Origin: CADEEN01 sp963738425
Lineage (GTDB): Bacteria; Pseudomonadota; Gammaproteobacteria; Burkholderiales; Burkholderiaceae_C
Length of the DNA: 64,000 nt
Assembly: GCA_963738425.1 (NCBI GenBank)
Contig: CAVTWT010000025.1
Location: 161,672-225,671, forward strand
Direction: 5' to 3'
Shown in pieces: positions 34,205-44,501 of the stretch (position 1 is the stretch's first letter; the number at the start of each line of letters is the position of its first letter). The notes under the pieces were generated by a model. The model searched no databases. It was not told where the DNA came from and worked only from the letters and a program-made list of their open reading frames with translations. The translations under genes and the position numbers were made by a program.

Positions 34205-34840
34205 TCACCCGCGCAGCAATACCAGCACCGCGCCGTGCCCACCGTCTTGCGCACTCGCCTGCGCAAACGCGAGGACCTCGCTCTTCTGCACCAGCCAAGC
34301 CCGTACCTTGCCCTTCAGCACCGGCTCGCGGCCCGGCGAGCCGTTGCCTTTGCCGTGCACGACACGCACACAGCGCAGACCATCTCGTTCGGCATGGCGG
34401 ATGAATTGCGCCAGCGCCTCGCGTGCCACATCGCGCGTCATGCCATGCAGGTCGAGATGGCGCTGCACGCTCCAGTGACCACGGCGCAAGCGCGACAGCA
34501 CATCGGGGCCGATGCCTTCACGGCGAAACGCCAGGTCGGCATCGGTGTCGAGCAGCGTCGTCACGTCGAGGTCATCGGAGAGTGACGATGCCAGCGCCTG
34601 CGCTTCGTCGGCGATGCGCTGGCGCGGGATCGGCTCCACGTCTGCCGGCGCACGAACCGTGCGGCCACTGTCGGCCAGCCGCTGCACTGCACCCACGGCG
34701 CGCGAGAACTGCTCGCGTGCGGCTTGCTCGCGACGCGCTGCTTCGGCTTCCCGCTCGCGCTGCGCTGCCTCTTCGCGCGCGCGCCGTTCGAGCGTCACCT
34801 TCAGCGCACCAAGTTGTTCACCGAGTGGCCGCCTGCTCAC
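34205..34840 (-). CDS. Smr/MutS2-type endonuclease domain protein
   Basis: 211 aa. The N-terminal half is a charged coiled-coil-like helix (REEAAQREREAEAARREQ). The C-terminal Smr domain has the motif LDLHGMTRDVAREALAQFI and VRVVHGKGNGSPGREPVLKGKVRAWL. Smr domains nick DNA or RNA. The start overlaps the radC stop by 4 nt. Convergent with the globin gene, 1 bp apart. Confidence 0.9.
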   Translation of the reverse strand: MSRRPLGEQLGALKVTLERRAREEAAQREREAEAARREQAAREQFSRAVGAVQRLADSGRTVRAPADVEPIPRQRIADEAQALASSLSDDLDVTTLLDTDADLAFRREGIGPDVLSRLRRGHWSVQRHLDLHGMTRDVAREALAQFIRHAERDGLRCVRVVHGKGNGSPGREPVLKGKVRAWLVQKSEVLAFAQASAQDGGHGAVLVLLRG

Positions 34841-35523
34841 AACAACCCCCGCTCCGCAAACGACACGGTGCTGCCGCGGCCGACGATCACATGGTCGATC
34901 ACTTTCACATCCACCAGTTGCAGCGCCTGGCGCAAGGCCTGCGTGATCAGCTCGTCGGCGCGCGAGGGTTCGGCCGCCCCGCTCGGGTGGTTGTGCGCCA
35001 GCACCACCGCGCCGGCATTGAGCGCCAGCGCGCGCTTGACGACTTCGCGCGGATGCACTGCGGTGTGGGTCAGCGTGCCGCGGAACAAGACCTCGAAGCG
35101 AATCAGCCGTTGTCTGGCATCGAGAAACATCACCGCGAAGACTTCGTGGTCGAGCGCGGCGAGTTGCAGGGACAGGTAGTCCTTCACCGCCCTCGTCTGT
35201 TCGAACATCGGCTGCTCGGCCAGTTCCTGCGCCAACACGCGGCGCGCGATTTCGAGCACAGCGGCGATCTCGGCGCGCTTGGCCGGGCCGAGGCCTTTGA
35301 TGGTCTTCAAGTCATCGGCCTGCGCGTTGAGCAAACCCGACAGGCCGCCAAAGCGGTCGAGCAGGGCCTGCGCGAGCTGAAGCACGCCCTGACCGGCCAG
35401 TCCGGTCCGCAGGATCAGCGCCAGCAGTTCGGCATCGGCCAGTGCGCCAGCGCCGCGTGAGAGCAGCTTCTCGCGAGGCCGTGCGTCGGCGGGCAGGGTC
35501 TTCAATCCGGTCACGGCAGTCAA
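34837..35523 (-). CDS. radC: RadC-family JAMM/MPN+ protein
   Basis: 228 aa. The N-terminal UPF0758/helix-hairpin-helix region (EKLLSRGAGALADAELLALILRTG; IKGLGPAKRAEIAAVLEIARRV) is followed by the metalloprotease-like JAMM motif HNHPSGAAEPSRAD. The historical DNA-repair role is doubtful, and a repair function is not established. TTG at 35523 or GTG at 35514 could start it; TTG matches the usual length. Coupled to the smr gene. Confidence 0.92.
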   Translation of the reverse strand: MTAVTGLKTLPADARPREKLLSRGAGALADAELLALILRTGLAGQGVLQLAQALLDRFGGLSGLLNAQADDLKTIKGLGPAKRAEIAAVLEIARRVLAQELAEQPMFEQTRAVKDYLSLQLAALDHEVFAVMFLDARQRLIRFEVLFRGTLTHTAVHPREVVKRALALNAGAVVLAHNHPSGAAEPSRADELITQALRQALQLVDVKVIDHVIVGRGSTVSFAERGLL

Positions 35524-35587
35524 CGCGCGATGGGCCTCGTAAAATCAACGCCAGTCTATTCGCAGGCCCTACTACACACATACACGC

Positions 35588-36031
35588 GTGACCGAAGTTC
35601 AACCCGGGTCGTTCCTGACCCTTCACTACCGCCTCGCCGGCCCCGATGGCGCCGACGTGGTCAACACCTTCAACGACAAGCCGGCCACGCTGTCGTTGGG
35701 CACGGGTGAATTGGCGCCGGCGGTTGAAGCGCGCCTGATCGGTTTGGCGGAAGGCGCGAAGCAGAGCTTTGCGCTGGAAGCCGGTGAGGCCTTTGGTCAG
35801 CGCAACCCGGATCTGCTGCAACGCGTGAAGCTCGCGCTGTTGCATGAGATTGGTGACCCGGATGCCACGTACGACGTCGGCGACGTTGTGCAATTCCCTA
35901 CGCCGGGCGGGCAGGGCGCATATGCCGGTGTGGTGCGCGAGGTCGGCGACAACTGGCTGCTGTTCGACTTCAACCATCCGCTGGCGGGCCATCCGGTGCG
36001 CTTTGATGTGCACGTGATCGGAGTTCTGTGA
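35588..36031 (+). CDS. fkpB: FKBP-type peptidyl-prolyl isomerase (SlpA/FkpB)
   Basis: 147 aa with FLTLHYRLAGPDGADVVNTF, LSLGTGELAPAVEARLIGLAEG and FNHPLAGHPVRFDVHVIGV, diagnostic for SlpA/FkpB with its IF chaperone insert. Acts as prolyl isomerase and chaperone. GTG start at 35588. Its stop overlaps the ispH start (TGATG), the standard fkpB-ispH arrangement in proteobacteria. Confidence 0.94.
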   Translation: MTEVQPGSFLTLHYRLAGPDGADVVNTFNDKPATLSLGTGELAPAVEARLIGLAEGAKQSFALEAGEAFGQRNPDLLQRVKLALLHEIGDPDATYDVGDVVQFPTPGGQGAYAGVVREVGDNWLLFDFNHPLAGHPVRFDVHVIGVL

Positions 36032-36996
36032 TGGACGAAGTACTGCTTGCGGAACCACGCGGCTTTTGCGCCGGCGTCGACCGCGCGATCGAGATCGTCG
36101 AGCGCGCGCTCACCAAGTTCGGCGCGCCGATCTATGTGCGCCATGAGATCGTGCACAACACCTATGTCGTCAATGACCTGAAGGCCAAGGGCGCCATCTT
36201 CATCGAAGACCTTGCCGAAGTGCCGCCCGGCGCAACGCTGGTCTTCTCGGCGCACGGCGTCAGCCAGGCTGTGCGCAAGGAAGCGCAGGCCCGCGGCTTC
36301 TCGATCTTCGACGCCACCTGTCCGCTGGTGACCAAGGTCCATGTCGAAGTGGCCAAGCTGCACAAGGAGGGGTACGAGTTCCTGATGATCGGCCACAAGG
36401 GACACCCGGAAGTCGAAGGCACGATGGGCCAGCTCTACGAGGGCATCTACCTCGTCGAGGAGGTGGCCGATGTGGCAGCGGCGCCGGTGAAGAACGAGGC
36501 CAAGCTGGCCGTCGTGACGCAAACTACGCTCTCCGTTGACGACACGGCCGACATCCTCGCTGCCGTGAAGCGCCGCTTCCCGTTGGTGCGCGAGCCGAAG
36601 CACCAGGACATCTGCTACGCCACGCAGAACCGGCAGGACGCGGTCAAGGTGCTGTCGCCGCAGGTCGATGTCGTCATCGTCGTCGGCAGCCCGACGTCCA
36701 GCAACAGCAATCGCCTGCGTGAGCTCGCGGGCCGCCTGGGCAAGCCGGCCTACATGGTCGATGACGCCGATGCCTTGCAGAGCGAATGGTTCGAGGGCGC
36801 GGTGCGCGTCGGCCTCACCGCCGGTGCCTCGGCGCCCGACGTGCTGGTGCAGCAGGTGATCGCCCGTTTGCGCGAGTACGGCGCGCTGGCGGTGCGCAAA
36901 TTGGATGGCGTGGCCGAGACGGTGCACTTCCCGCTGCCCAAGGGGCTGGGTGACAAGTCAATGTCTGAAGTGGCGGCGTCGCGATCTTCGAGTTGA
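36031..36996 (+). CDS. ispH: 4-hydroxy-3-methylbut-2-enyl diphosphate reductase
   Basis: Last step of the MEP isoprenoid pathway, reducing HMBPP to IPP and DMAPP on an iron-sulfur cluster. 321 aa. All three cluster cysteines are present: GFCAGVDRA (C13), DATCPLVTKVH (C97) and DICYATQNRQ (C195), with the catalytic HKGHPEVEGT. Start at ATG 36031 rather than the GTG one codon earlier. Confidence 0.96.
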   Translation: MDEVLLAEPRGFCAGVDRAIEIVERALTKFGAPIYVRHEIVHNTYVVNDLKAKGAIFIEDLAEVPPGATLVFSAHGVSQAVRKEAQARGFSIFDATCPLVTKVHVEVAKLHKEGYEFLMIGHKGHPEVEGTMGQLYEGIYLVEEVADVAAAPVKNEAKLAVVTQTTLSVDDTADILAAVKRRFPLVREPKHQDICYATQNRQDAVKVLSPQVDVVIVVGSPTSSNSNRLRELAGRLGKPAYMVDDADALQSEWFEGAVRVGLTAGASAPDVLVQQVIARLREYGALAVRKLDGVAETVHFPLPKGLGDKSMSEVAASRSSS

Positions 36997-37048
36997 TGAC
37001 GAAGCTTCAACTCGCCGCGACCGTTCACTCACTTCAGGAAGTTTTCAA

Positions 37049-38340
<1,292 letters not shown>

Positions 38341-38344
<4 letters not shown>

Positions 38345-39159
38345 AGGCCGAGCGAGTCGAGTCGTTGGCGCAGCAGATGCTGCAGGCGTGGGACGGTGCG
38401 CACTGTGTCCCGCTGCCATCGGCCGACGCGGCGGGGCTGACCAACGAAGCGGCATACGCCGTCGCCGAGCGTTTGCGGGCCTTGCGCATGGCGCGTGGCG
38501 AGCGTCCGGTCGGCTGGAAGATCGGCTTCACCAACCGCAGCATCTGGCCTCGCTACGGCGTGGACCGTCCGATGTGGGCGCCGGTGTGGGACACGACGCT
38601 GCACATGCTGGATGGCAACGAGGGCCGCCTGTCGCTGACCGGCTTGAGCCAACCGCGCATCGAGCCCGAGATCGCGTTCATCTTCGACGTGGCGCCACGT
38701 GCCGGCATGTCGACCGATGAGCTGCGCGGTTGCCTGGCCTGGGTCGCGCATGCCTTCGAGATCGTGCACACGCACTACGAAGGCTGGCGCTTCACGCCGA
38801 GCGACACCGCAGCCGACTTCGCATTGCACGGCCGCCTGTTCGTCGGCCCGCGCGTGCCGGTTCCGGCGTGGGGCGAGAGGCTGGCGAGCGATCTGTCCGC
38901 GCTGCGCGTCGAGCTGCTGTGCAACGGCGAGGTCAAGGACCGCGGCGTCGGCAGCGTCGTGCTCGACGGTCCGCTGCAAGCGCTGAAAACGCTGATCGAC
39001 TCGATGGCCGCCGTCACGCCGCAATGGCATGTGGCCGCGGGCGACGTCGTCACGACTGGCACGATCACCGACGCCTGGCCGCTGGCACCGGGGCAGCATT
39101 GGCACACCGGCTTGTCCGACATGCGCTTGTCGCCGTTGTCACTGCACGTCGATGCCTGA
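38341..39159 (+). CDS. 2-keto-4-pentenoate hydratase / fumarylacetoacetate hydrolase family
   Basis: 272 aa from GTG 38341, which overlaps the serS stop. The sequence RPVGWKIGFTNRSIW, RIEPEIAFIF, VAHAFEIVHTHYEGWRF and DRGVGSVVLDGPLQALKTLID fit the hydratase/decarboxylase branch of the FAH superfamily (MhpD/HpcG-like), which adds water to dienoates in aromatic catabolism. No other catabolic genes adjoin it, so the substrate is open. Confidence 0.85.
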
Positions 39160-39211
39160 GCGCACTGCCCTACAATCCTGGCCTTCCCGCTGACCCCGGG
39201 GCCCCGAATCA

Positions 39212-39304
<93 letters not shown>

Positions 39305-39312
39305 CCCAAGAC

Positions 39313-39338
39313 GCCCGCAACAGCGGGCTTCTTTTTTT
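39313..39338 (+). terminator. Intrinsic terminator behind tRNA-Ser
   Basis: GCCCGC-AACA-GCGGGC gives a perfect 6-bp G/C stem with a four-base loop, followed by TTCTTTTTTT. It begins 11 nt after the tRNA CCA end. Confidence 0.92.
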
Positions 39339-39369
39339 GGACTGCCACAGCGCAGTAGTGGGCGGGCGC

Positions 39370-39927
39370 TCATCCAGTGCGTTGTGGCGCGTCGAAGACC
39401 AGGCAAGTTGTTGTGCCGTGCGCGTACAGCTTGCCGTCCGGTCCGACGATGCGCGCCTCGGCCGTGGCCAATTGCCGGCCGCTGTGGATGACGATGCCGA
39501 TGGCTCGCAACGGTCCGCTTTTGACCGTTGCAGCGCGCACGATGTTCACACTGAGTTCGGCCGTCGTGTAGGCACGACCGGCCGGCATCGTCGTGTGCAC
39601 CGCGCATCCGAGCGCGGAATCGAGCAGGGTGGCATACCAGCCACCATGCACGGTGCCAAGCGGGTTGTAGTGCTTGAGTTGCGGCGTGCCCTGAAACACG
39701 GCCTTGCCGGTTTCAACTTCCAGCAACGCGAAATCCAGGGTGTCTGCGATGTGCGGGGAGGGCACTCGGCCGGCCAACATCGCCTGCATCACCTCGAGGC
39801 CGGTCAGCCCCGCCACCATGTCAGGGCTTGCCACGCCGGGTTTGCCGCCGCCGTCTCGCATGGTCTGGACGACGCGATCGAATTGTTGATTCCAGTCGGC
39901 GAGGGTCTCTTCCGCGGTCATCTGCAT
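39370..39927 (-). CDS. PaaI-family (hotdog) thioesterase
   Basis: 185 aa. The hotdog-fold core GTVHGGWYATLLDSALGCAVHTTMPAGRAYTTAELSVNI and the closing YAHGTTTCLVF match PaaI/YiiD-type acyl-CoA thioesterases. Start at ATG 39927 (MQMTAEETLADW); the frame is open further 5' but would run through the operator. Divergent from the MarR gene across two palindromes, so probably controlled by it. Confidence 0.85.
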   Translation of the reverse strand: MQMTAEETLADWNQQFDRVVQTMRDGGGKPGVASPDMVAGLTGLEVMQAMLAGRVPSPHIADTLDFALLEVETGKAVFQGTPQLKHYNPLGTVHGGWYATLLDSALGCAVHTTMPAGRAYTTAELSVNIVRAATVKSGPLRAIGIVIHSGRQLATAEARIVGPDGKLYAHGTTTCLVFDAPQRTG

Positions 39928-39934
39928 TCCCAAA

Positions 39935-39963
39935 ATTGTATCTACAATGATTGTAGCTACAAT
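39935..39963. promoter_or_regulatory. Double palindromic operator between thioesterase and MarR genes
   Basis: Two perfect 14-bp palindromes, ATTGTA-TC-TACAAT (39935-39948) and ATTGTA-GC-TACAAT (39950-39963), lie one base apart. Each carries TACAAT, a good -10 hexamer, on both strands. They sit in the gap of 43 bp between divergent starts. This is the expected form of a MarR operator that blocks both promoters. Confidence 0.75.
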
Positions 39964-39970
39964 TATCTGC

Positions 39971-40444
39971 ATGACAACACACACATCGACGCGACCGGAT
40001 ACGCGGCCGCGGGGCTGCACCAACCTCAAGCTGCGACAGCTTGCGCGCCGGGTCACGCAGCACTACGACGTTGAACTCGGCAAGGCCGGTTTGAAGACAA
40101 CCCAGTACTCGCTGCTCTCGCACGTGCTGAGGCTGGGTCCGATCCGCCCGGGTGATCTGGCCCAGGCGATGACGCTCGATGCATCGACGCTGACGCGAAA
40201 TCTCAAGCCGCTCCTGGATGCCGGCTGGGTCGAGCTCTCGGCAGGAGTCGATGGGCGCAGCCGCAGCGTGAAGATCACCGAGCCGGGTCGGATCAAACAG
40301 GCTGAAGGGCAGCGCCGCTGGCGCGTGGCGCAGGAGGGCATCAATGGGCTGCTCGGCGTGCGGCGCGTTGTGGCGCTGCATGCGCTGCTCGATGAATCCC
40401 TCGACACTTTGTCCGCGGCTTCTTCTGGAGCGTCCAATGAATAA
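39971..40444 (+). CDS. MarR-family transcriptional regulator
   Basis: 157 aa winged-helix repressor: LRQLARRVTQHYDVELGKAGLKTTQYSLL, then LGPIRPGDLAQAMTLDASTLTRNLKPLLDAGWVEL and the wing GVDGRSRSVKITEPG. ATG 39971 is chosen because it lies just outside the operator; an earlier in-frame codon falls inside it. Its 3' end overlaps the MFS transporter start by 8 nt, so regulator and exporter form one unit. Confidence 0.9.
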   Translation: MTTHTSTRPDTRPRGCTNLKLRQLARRVTQHYDVELGKAGLKTTQYSLLSHVLRLGPIRPGDLAQAMTLDASTLTRNLKPLLDAGWVELSAGVDGRSRSVKITEPGRIKQAEGQRRWRVAQEGINGLLGVRRVVALHALLDESLDTLSAASSGASNE

Positions 40445-41669
40445 CCCGGTGCCTTCAAGCCCGAGGCGACTGGCGGTGTGGCTCGTGCTGTTGGCGGCGG
40501 CCGGCACCTTTGCGCTGACGATGGGCGTGCGCCAGACCATGGGCTTGTTCCTGAGTTCGCTCAATACCGCCACCGGGGTGGGCGTGGCCAACATCAGCCT
40601 GGCGTTCGCCTTCGGGCAGTTGTGGTGGGGCCTGACGCAGCCGTTTGCCGGCGCGATGGCCGACAAGGTCGGCGCCGGACGTGTGCTCTTCGTCGGCGTG
40701 TTGCTGGTCGCGTTGGGAACGTTTATCACCCCGCTGATGAGCAGCACCGCCGGGTTGATCTTCGCCATCGGCGTGTTGGCGGCAGGCGGCGCCGGCATGG
40801 CAGGTCCCGCGGTCCTGATGGCCGCGACCACGCGACTGATCCCGCCCGAGAAGCGGGGCATGGCCATCGGCATCGTCAATGCTGGAGGCTCGTTCGGCCA
40901 GTTCATGATGGCGCCGATCGCCGGCGCGCTGATGGTGGGCGTCGGCTGGGCCAACGCCATGCAGGTGCTTGGCTTGTTCGTGTTGTTCGCGCTGCCGGCG
41001 GCGTTCTTGCTCAAGGGCAATTCGCTTCAGGCCGCGCCGGCAGGCCAGAAGACCGTCGGCTTGCGCGAAGCCATCCGAACAGCCCTTCACAACCGCAGCT
41101 ACCTGCTGCTCAGCGCTGGCTTCTTCGTTTGTGGATTCCACGTCGCGTTTCTCGCCACGCATTTGCCTGGTGTGATCGCGTCGTGCGGGCTGCCGGTGCA
41201 GTTCGGCGCGTGGTCGCTGGCGATGCTCGGGCTGTTCAACATCATCGGCAGCGTGTCGATGGGTTGGGCCGTCGGGCGCTGGCGCATGAAGTCGCTGCTG
41301 TCGCTGGTCTACGCCGCGCGCGCCATCGCCGTCCTGGTCTTCCTCATCGCACCGAAGACGGGGACCACGGCCTTGATCTTCGCCGCCGTCATGGGCTTGA
41401 CCTTCCTGTCGACCGTGCCACCGACCGCCGGGCTGGTGGCCAAGCTCTTCGGCACCGCCAACATGGCCACCCTGTTCGGCATCGTCATGCTCACCCACCA
41501 GGTCGGCGGATTTCTCGGAGCCTGGCTGGGTGGCAAGGTGTTCGAAGCGACCGGCAGCTACGACTGGGTCTGGTATGTCGACATTGTGCTGGCGGTGGGC
41601 GCAGCACTGATCCACCTGCCGATCCGGGAGGCAAGGCTGGCGCGGGCCAACGCGGGCGTTGCGGGATGA
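40437..41669 (+). CDS. MFS transporter
   Basis: 410 aa with about twelve hydrophobic helices. The first half holds the MFS loop motif FAGAMADKVGAGRVLFVG, and LLSAGFFVCGFHVAFLATHLPG begins the second half. Overall pattern resembles the oxalate/formate-like antiporter group (OFA) or YbfB-type carriers. Starts at ATG 40437, overlapping the MarR gene. Expected to be induced when the MarR ligand is present. Confidence 0.88.
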   Translation: MNNPVPSSPRRLAVWLVLLAAAGTFALTMGVRQTMGLFLSSLNTATGVGVANISLAFAFGQLWWGLTQPFAGAMADKVGAGRVLFVGVLLVALGTFITPLMSSTAGLIFAIGVLAAGGAGMAGPAVLMAATTRLIPPEKRGMAIGIVNAGGSFGQFMMAPIAGALMVGVGWANAMQVLGLFVLFALPAAFLLKGNSLQAAPAGQKTVGLREAIRTALHNRSYLLLSAGFFVCGFHVAFLATHLPGVIASCGLPVQFGAWSLAMLGLFNIIGSVSMGWAVGRWRMKSLLSLVYAARAIAVLVFLIAPKTGTTALIFAAVMGLTFLSTVPPTAGLVAKLFGTANMATLFGIVMLTHQVGGFLGAWLGGKVFEATGSYDWVWYVDIVLAVGAALIHLPIREARLARANAGVAG

Positions 41670-41776
41670 CACGAGTCAAGCCTGTCAACGGCTTTACGCA
41701 GCTTTACCCCACCCACGTCGGCCCCTAACAGCCGCAGCGCATTCTCAGTACACCAACCCACCACAAGGATCTCTCC

Positions 41777-42313
41777 ATGTCACTCTCAACTCTCAAATCC
41801 CGTTCACCCGGCGCACGTCTGGCCGGCGCCGCGCTGCTGGTTGCCGTTCTCGGCACCGTCACCCTCTCCGCCTGGGCCATGCCCGGGGGTCATGGCGGGG
41901 GCCACGGCGGCCCCGGTATGGGCATGATGATGGGCGGCCGCGGCCTCGAGCGCATGCTCGACAGCGTCAACGCCAGCGCCGAGCAGCGCACGCAGATCAA
42001 GGCCATCGCCGAGCGTGCGATGACCGACATGAAGGCGCAGCGCGAAGCCGGCAAAGGCACCCGCGAGCAGATGATGAATCTGTTCACGCAGCCTGTTGTC
42101 GATGCCAATGCGGTCGAGGCGCTGCGCGTGCAGAACATGCAGCGCCATGACCAGGCCTCGCGCCGCATGACGCAGGCCATGATCGAAGTCAGCCGTGTGT
42201 TGACGCCTGAACAGCGCAAGCAGTTTGCCGATCGCGCCGCTCAGCGCGGCGCGATGATGCAGCGTCACATGAACGAGCGCCGCTCGATGGAAGGCGCCAC
42301 CGTTCCGCGTTGA
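41777..42313 (+). CDS. Spy/CpxP-like periplasmic protein (LTxxQ motif)
   Basis: 178 aa. Signal peptide (LAGAALLVAVLGTVTLSAWA), then a His/Gly/Met-rich segment (GGHGGGHGGPGMGMMMGG), then a helical domain with VSRVLTPEQRKQFADRAAQR, which carries the LTPEQ motif of Spy/CpxP/heavy-metal sensor proteins. The His/Met tract suggests metal binding. It lies upstream of an OmpR/histidine-kinase pair in the same orientation, resembling a Cpx-type envelope stress set. Confidence 0.83.
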   Translation: MSLSTLKSRSPGARLAGAALLVAVLGTVTLSAWAMPGGHGGGHGGPGMGMMMGGRGLERMLDSVNASAEQRTQIKAIAERAMTDMKAQREAGKGTREQMMNLFTQPVVDANAVEALRVQNMQRHDQASRRMTQAMIEVSRVLTPEQRKQFADRAAQRGAMMQRHMNERRSMEGATVPR

Positions 42314-42336
42314 TCTATCCTCCCATCCAGGAGCTT

Positions 42337-42371
42337 GCCCCGGCTGCGCACTCTGCGGCCGGGGCGTTTTT
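42337..42371 (+). terminator. Intrinsic terminator behind the Spy-like gene
   Basis: GCCCCGGC (42337-42344) pairs with GCCGGGGC (42358-42365), with a 13-nt loop, followed by GTTTTT. It lies 24 bp after the Spy-like stop. Confidence 0.85.
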
Positions 42372-42390
42372 GTGAAATGACTGCACCTCC

Positions 42391-42447
42391 CTCGCTGCGC
42401 TCGCACTCCCCCGGGGGGAGGGTCAGGCCGACGCTTGGGAGCGGCCC
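42391..42447 (+). repeat. Dispersed intergenic repeat, copy 2
   Basis: CTCGCTGCGCTCGCACTCCC then CCGGGGGGAGGGTCAGGCC then GACGCTTGGGAGCGGCCC, between the terminator and the response regulator start. It aligns with copy 1 at 25407-25464 (minus strand). The central CTCCCCCGGGGGGAG is self-complementary. Confidence 0.6.
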
Positions 42448-42462
42448 TGCGCTGGCCTGACC

Positions 42463-43185
42463 ATGAGCAACCCCGCACAACGCCTGCTGCTGATCGACGA
42501 CGACGCCCGCCTCACGGCGATGATCAGCGACTACCTGCGCAACGCCGGCTTTCATGTCGATGCGGCGCTGACGCTCGCCGACGGCCGCACGAAGCTGCAC
42601 GCCGAGTCCTACGACGCGCTGCTGCTCGACCTGATGCTGCCCGATGGCGACGGCCTGGACTTCACGCGCAGCTTGCGCGCCGACGCGCGCACGCGCCGCC
42701 TGCCGCTGCTGATGCTGACCGCGCGCGGCGAGCCGATGGACCGCATCGTCGGCCTCGAACTCGGCGCTGACGACTACCTCGGCAAGCCCTTCGAGCCGCG
42801 CGAGCTGCTGGCGCGTGTCAAGGCACTGCTGCGGCGCGCCCAGCCCGCCGCAGCAGCCGACGAGGTGCTGACCTTCGGCCGCCTGGAAATCGACCTCGGC
42901 GCGCGCGAAGCGCGTCTGGCCGGCCAGCGCTGTGACCTGACGAGCCACCAGTTCGAGTTGCTCGCGGTGCTGTCGCAAAGCGCCGGCCGCGTGCTCTCGC
43001 GCGACCAGATCATGGACGCGCTGCGCGGCCACCCGATGGATGCCTTCGACCGCTCGATCGACGTCCACGTCTCGCGCATCCGCGCTGCCATCGAAGACGA
43101 CCCGAAGGCGCCCAAGCGCGTGCTGACGGTGCGAGGCGCGGGGTACATCTTTGCGAAGCGGCAGGACGTGGATCAAGACGCTTGA
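42463..43185 (+). CDS. OmpR-family response regulator
   Basis: 240 aa. The receiver domain has acidic DDD at 17-19, the phospho-acceptor Asp in LLLDLMLPDGDG and the conserved Lys in YLGKPFEP. The C-terminal winged helix (LTSHQFELLAVLSQSAGRVLSRDQIMDAL..VLTVRGAGYIF) is the Trans_reg_C type. Pairs with the histidine kinase that starts inside its stop codon. The upstream Spy-like gene is the natural candidate target. Confidence 0.93.
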   Translation: MSNPAQRLLLIDDDARLTAMISDYLRNAGFHVDAALTLADGRTKLHAESYDALLLDLMLPDGDGLDFTRSLRADARTRRLPLLMLTARGEPMDRIVGLELGADDYLGKPFEPRELLARVKALLRRAQPAAAADEVLTFGRLEIDLGAREARLAGQRCDLTSHQFELLAVLSQSAGRVLSRDQIMDALRGHPMDAFDRSIDVHVSRIRAAIEDDPKAPKRVLTVRGAGYIFAKRQDVDQDA

Positions 43186-44501
43186 AATCCCTCTACCTGC
43201 GCATTTACCTGACGGTGGTCCTGGCCCTGGCGCTGTTCGCCGTCGGCTCGGCGTGGCTGTTCCAGCGCGAGGTGCAGGTCGAGCGCGGCCGCTTCGATGA
43301 GCAGGTGGCCGAGCGCGCGGGCGCATGGGCCGAGCTGATCCAGCGCTCGCTGCCGCCGGCCGATGCGCCGCGCGAGGAGCAGGCCCAGGCCGTGCGCGAG
43401 TGGGCGCAGCGCCTGCGCCTGCCGATCGCGCTCGACGATGAGCAGGGCCAGCGCATCGCAGCCAGCGACGCTTATCTGCGGCGTCACAACGAACTGCCCG
43501 GCGCGCCGCGCGGCGTGCAGGTCAAGCTCGACGATGGGCGCACGATGTGGGTGCTGCGCAACCCGCTGGGCGGGCCGCGCGCGCAGGCCGGAACCGGGCC
43601 GCGCGGCGCGATGCCGGCGCCGCCGTGGACGCGCGGCGCTGGCCTCGCCGCGCTGCTGGTGGTGCTGTTCCTGGCCGTGGCTGCCGGCGCCTACCCGGTG
43701 GTGCGCCGCCTGACGCGTCGGCTGGAAGGGCTGAAGCAGGGCGTGCAGCGCTTCGGCGAGGGCGCGCTCGGCCAGCGTGTGGATGCCACGGGCCGCGACG
43801 AAGTGGCCGCGGTGGCGTCGAGCTTCAACCAGGCGGCGGAGCGCATCGAGCTGCTCGTCAACTCGCACAAGAACCTGCTCGCCAATGCCAGCCACGAGCT
43901 GCGCTCGCCGCTGGCGCGCATGAAGATGGCGCTGTCGCTGATGGAGGATCGCAACACCGATGGCGCGCAGCGCGAGCGCCTGGCGCGTGAGCTGCGCACC
44001 AACATCGGCGAGCTCGATGCGCTGGTCGAGGAGGTGCTGCTGGCCAGCCGGCTCGATGCGCAAGCCGCGGTCTTCACGCCGCAGCCGGTGGACGTGATAT
44101 CGCTGGCGGCTGAAGAGGCGGCACAGGTCGGTGCCGAGTTGCAGGCGGTGGACGCGCAGCTCAGCGTGTCCGGCGACGAGCGCCTGCTGCGCCGTGCCCT
44201 GCGCAACCTGCTCGAGAACGCGCGCCGCTATGGTGGCGGCGAGATCACGCTGCATGCGGCGCGTGCGCACCATCTGGTCGAGCTTCGCGTCTGCGACCGC
44301 GGCGCCGGCGTGCCCGAGGCGCTGCGCGAGCGCATCTTCGAACCCTTCTTCCGCCTGCCGGGCCATGCCGAGCGCGAGGGCGGCGTCGGCCTCGGGCTGG
44401 CGCTGGTCCGTCAGATCGCGCTGCGGCACGGCGGCAGCGTGCGCTGCGAAGCGCAGGCGGGTGGCGGCAGTTGCTTCGTGCTCAGCTTGCCGGCGGCGTA
44501 G
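43182..44501 (+). CDS. Sensor histidine kinase
   Basis: 439 aa inner-membrane kinase. One helix at the N-terminus (LRIYLTVVLALALFAVGSAWLF), a periplasmic loop of about 110 residues, a second helix (GLAALLVVLFLAVAAGAYPVV), then HAMP, the phospho-His box NASHELRSPLARMKMALSLM, and the ATPase boxes NLLENARRYGGG, DRGAGVP and GLGLALVRQIALRHGG. TTG at 43182, overlapping the regulator stop (TTGA), is the coupled start. Confidence 0.92.
   Translation: MKSLYLRIYLTVVLALALFAVGSAWLFQREVQVERGRFDEQVAERAGAWAELIQRSLPPADAPREEQAQAVREWAQRLRLPIALDDEQGQRIAASDAYLRRHNELPGAPRGVQVKLDDGRTMWVLRNPLGGPRAQAGTGPRGAMPAPPWTRGAGLAALLVVLFLAVAAGAYPVVRRLTRRLEGLKQGVQRFGEGALGQRVDATGRDEVAAVASSFNQAAERIELLVNSHKNLLANASHELRSPLARMKMALSLMEDRNTDGAQRERLARELRTNIGELDALVEEVLLASRLDAQAAVFTPQPVDVISLAAEEAAQVGAELQAVDAQLSVSGDERLLRRALRNLLENARRYGGGEITLHAARAHHLVELRVCDRGAGVPEALRERIFEPFFRLPGHAEREGGVGLGLALVRQIALRHGGSVRCEAQAGGGSCFVLSLPAA

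Noticed and set aside
39136..39176. TTGTCA (39136) plus TACAAT (39171) as the tRNA-Ser promoter
   Set aside because: The 29-bp gap is too long for a sigma-70 promoter; only the -10 is kept as a possibility.
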